A stretch of 6,625 nucleotides of DNA from Aalborgiella sp043775055. GTDB lineage: Bacteria > Pseudomonadota > Gammaproteobacteria > Burkholderiales > Burkholderiaceae_C. A program made the translations under genes and the position numbers. Of this stretch, positions 5,522 through 6,625 are shown piece by piece. The stretch covers positions 1 to 6,625 of the forward strand of contig JAYVSU010000129.1 of NCBI GenBank assembly GCA_043775055.1. The letters are read 5' to 3'. Below the pieces are notes generated by a model that saw only the letters and a program-made list of their open reading frames with translations, searched no databases and was not told where the DNA came from. The number at the start of each line of letters is the position of its first letter. The first letter of the stretch is position 1.

Positions 5522-6625
5522 TTAATTAGCTTTGCAGGGCGCGTACACATCTAGCGCTGGTTTGTAAACCGACGTTTGAAGGTCCATCAATCCCAACACT
5601 GAGTGAAATAAGTTGTCGTGCGAGAGTTTTTTATTTGATTCTTGATTCAAGCAATTTGTATTGATGCTGCTGCGGCTCATGAATTCATTGGACAGCCAAC
5701 TGATCCAAGGCACGCGTTTTTGTACATCGGGGGCAATCGCGTAGGGCAGGCCGTGCAAATAGATGTTGTTCTCACCCAAAGATTCTCCATGATCCGCGAC
5801 ATACAGCATGGCTGTTTGGGCATGAGGTTGCTTGTCTTTGAGGAATTTAACAACCGAATTCAAAAAGTGGTCTGTGTAAAGCAAGGTGTTGTCGTAGGCA
5901 TTGGTGACCTGTGCACGCGTGCAGTCTTGCAGGGTGTTGGTCGTGCATTCTGGCTGAAATTTTTTGAAAGCTTCAGGCGTGCGTTTGTAATAAGCTGGGC
6001 CGTGGCTGCCCATTTGGTGCATGATCACAACTACACCATTGTCAATGCGGTTAAACGGAATAGCCTCAATGCGCTCCGTTAATTTGTGAAGCATCACCTC
6101 ATCAAAACATTCACCCGTATTGCAAAAGTCTGGGATGTCGAGCCGGCTCGTTGACACTCTTGGTACACGGTCACACAAGCCTTTGCAGCCTGATTGATTC
6201 TCTAGCCAAATGACGGCCAAACCGGCGCGCTGCAAAACGTCGACCAAGTTCTCATAGCTTTGCGAACTGTCTTCATAAGCCGATTTGCCGAGGTGTGAAA
6301 ACATGCAGGGCAAAGCCGTGGCGGTACTGGTGCCGCAAGACCAGACATTTTGAAAACTGATCAATTCTCCGGTTTTATCGCTGTTCTTTTGCAGCAATTT
6401 CAACGACGGTGTGGTTTCCCTCGCGTAGCCGTTGATGCCAAAGTTACCACTGCGGGCCGTCTCACCTATCACCAAAATCAACAGAGGCACTTTGGGTTGA
6501 TGGTTATAGCTGACGCCGAGTTTGATGTCTGTGGCTACCGGCTGCAATGCACTGGTATCGGCTTGAAAAGGTTGAACCACCAATTGCCCTAAAGCATAAA
6601 ATGAATTGAGCGGATTAACCAAAAA
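5522..6625 (-). CDS. eptA: EptA-type phosphoethanolamine transferase, catalytic domain (5' end off the window)
   Basis: EptA-type enzymes transfer phosphoethanolamine from phosphatidylethanolamine to lipid A on the periplasmic side of the inner membrane, lowering negative charge and sensitivity to cationic peptides such as polymyxins. The visible part is the sulfatase-like periplasmic domain, 367 codons to the TAA at 5522-5524. The N-terminal membrane domain lies beyond position 6625; the frame is open to the edge. Counting the edge codon as 1, VIGETARSGNFGINGY gives metal ligand Glu55, SCGTSTATALPCMFS gives nucleophile Thr101, HQMGSHGPAYY gives His208, and ADHGESLGENNIYLHG gives Asp278, His279 and His291. 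These match the MCR-1/EptA set Glu246, Thr285, His395, Asp465, His466 and His478. Many cysteines, as in the family's disulfides, are present. The FLVNPLNSFYALGQ segment at the visible start is typical of the linker after the membrane domain. A related transferase using another acceptor cannot be excluded. Confidence 0.92.
   Translation of the reverse strand, partial: FLVNPLNSFYALGQLVVQPFQADTSALQPVATDIKLGVSYNHQPKVPLLILVIGETARSGNFGINGYARETTPSLKLLQKNSDKTGELISFQNVWSCGTSTATALPCMFSHLGKSAYEDSSQSYENLVDVLQRAGLAVIWLENQSGCKGLCDRVPRVSTSRLDIPDFCNTGECFDEVMLHKLTERIEAIPFNRIDNGVVVIMHQMGSHGPAYYKRTPEAFKKFQPECTTNTLQDCTRAQVTNAYDNTLLYTDHFLNSVVKFLKDKQPHAQTAMLYVADHGESLGENNIYLHGLPYAIAPDVQKRVPWISWLSNEFMSRSSINTNCLNQESNKKLSHDNLFHSVLGLMDLQTSVYKPALDVYAPCKAN

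Noticed and set aside
5642..6082. A 146-residue open frame on the + strand inside eptA
   Set aside because: It is antisense to conserved catalytic segments of EptA, and its sequence is the by-product of those codons.

Overview
The window reads as a chromosomal segment of a betaproteobacterium, most likely of the family Comamonadaceae (Rhodoferax/Limnohabitans/Polaromonas type). This rests on recognising the protein families, on the murJ-then-SirB1 gene order, and on an AT-rich hairpin style in the intergenic DNA. The genus is an inference from memory, not from a search. All five genes concern the cell envelope or are neighbours of envelope genes. No CRISPR array, tRNA, rRNA, transposase or phage gene was seen.

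Region 1 (1-2519, + strand) is the distal part of an Mla/MCE-type lipid ABC transporter operon. It holds an MlaF-like ATPase whose 5' end is probably off the left edge, an MlaD-like MCE protein anchored in the inner membrane, and a PqiC-type auxiliary lipoprotein. The permease expected for such a system is not in the window and probably lies just upstream. The three products would act together: the ATPase drives the permease, the MCE protein forms the periplasmic substrate-binding ring or channel, and the lipoprotein probably links it to the outer membrane. The translation start of the MCE gene is unusual: a good ribosome binding site points at ATC rather than at the first GTG.

Region 2 (2520-2834) is about 315 bases with no credible gene. 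It contains a 17-base palindrome, an AT-rich hairpin and at least two more hairpins leading up to murJ, so it may be a structured leader or an old intergenic repeat element. rpsT, which I would expect beside murJ in many betaproteobacteria, is not visible.

Region 3 (2835-5465, + strand) carries murJ, the lipid II flippase, followed by a SirB1-family protein (transglutaminase-like fold plus TPR) that has no cysteine at all. The 132-base gap between them contains a degenerate 12-base tandem repeat. A related sequence lies just after the SirB1-family gene, so that gene is bracketed by similar short repeats.

Region 4 (5522-6625, - strand) is the catalytic periplasmic domain of an EptA-type phosphoethanolamine transferase, converging on the SirB1-family gene. 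Its N-terminal membrane part runs off the right edge. All the metal-binding and nucleophile residues I could check are present.

I do not see a wholly new system. The items most worth a second look are the MCE start codon, the structured leader of murJ, and the 12-base-periodic repeats flanking the SirB1-family gene.
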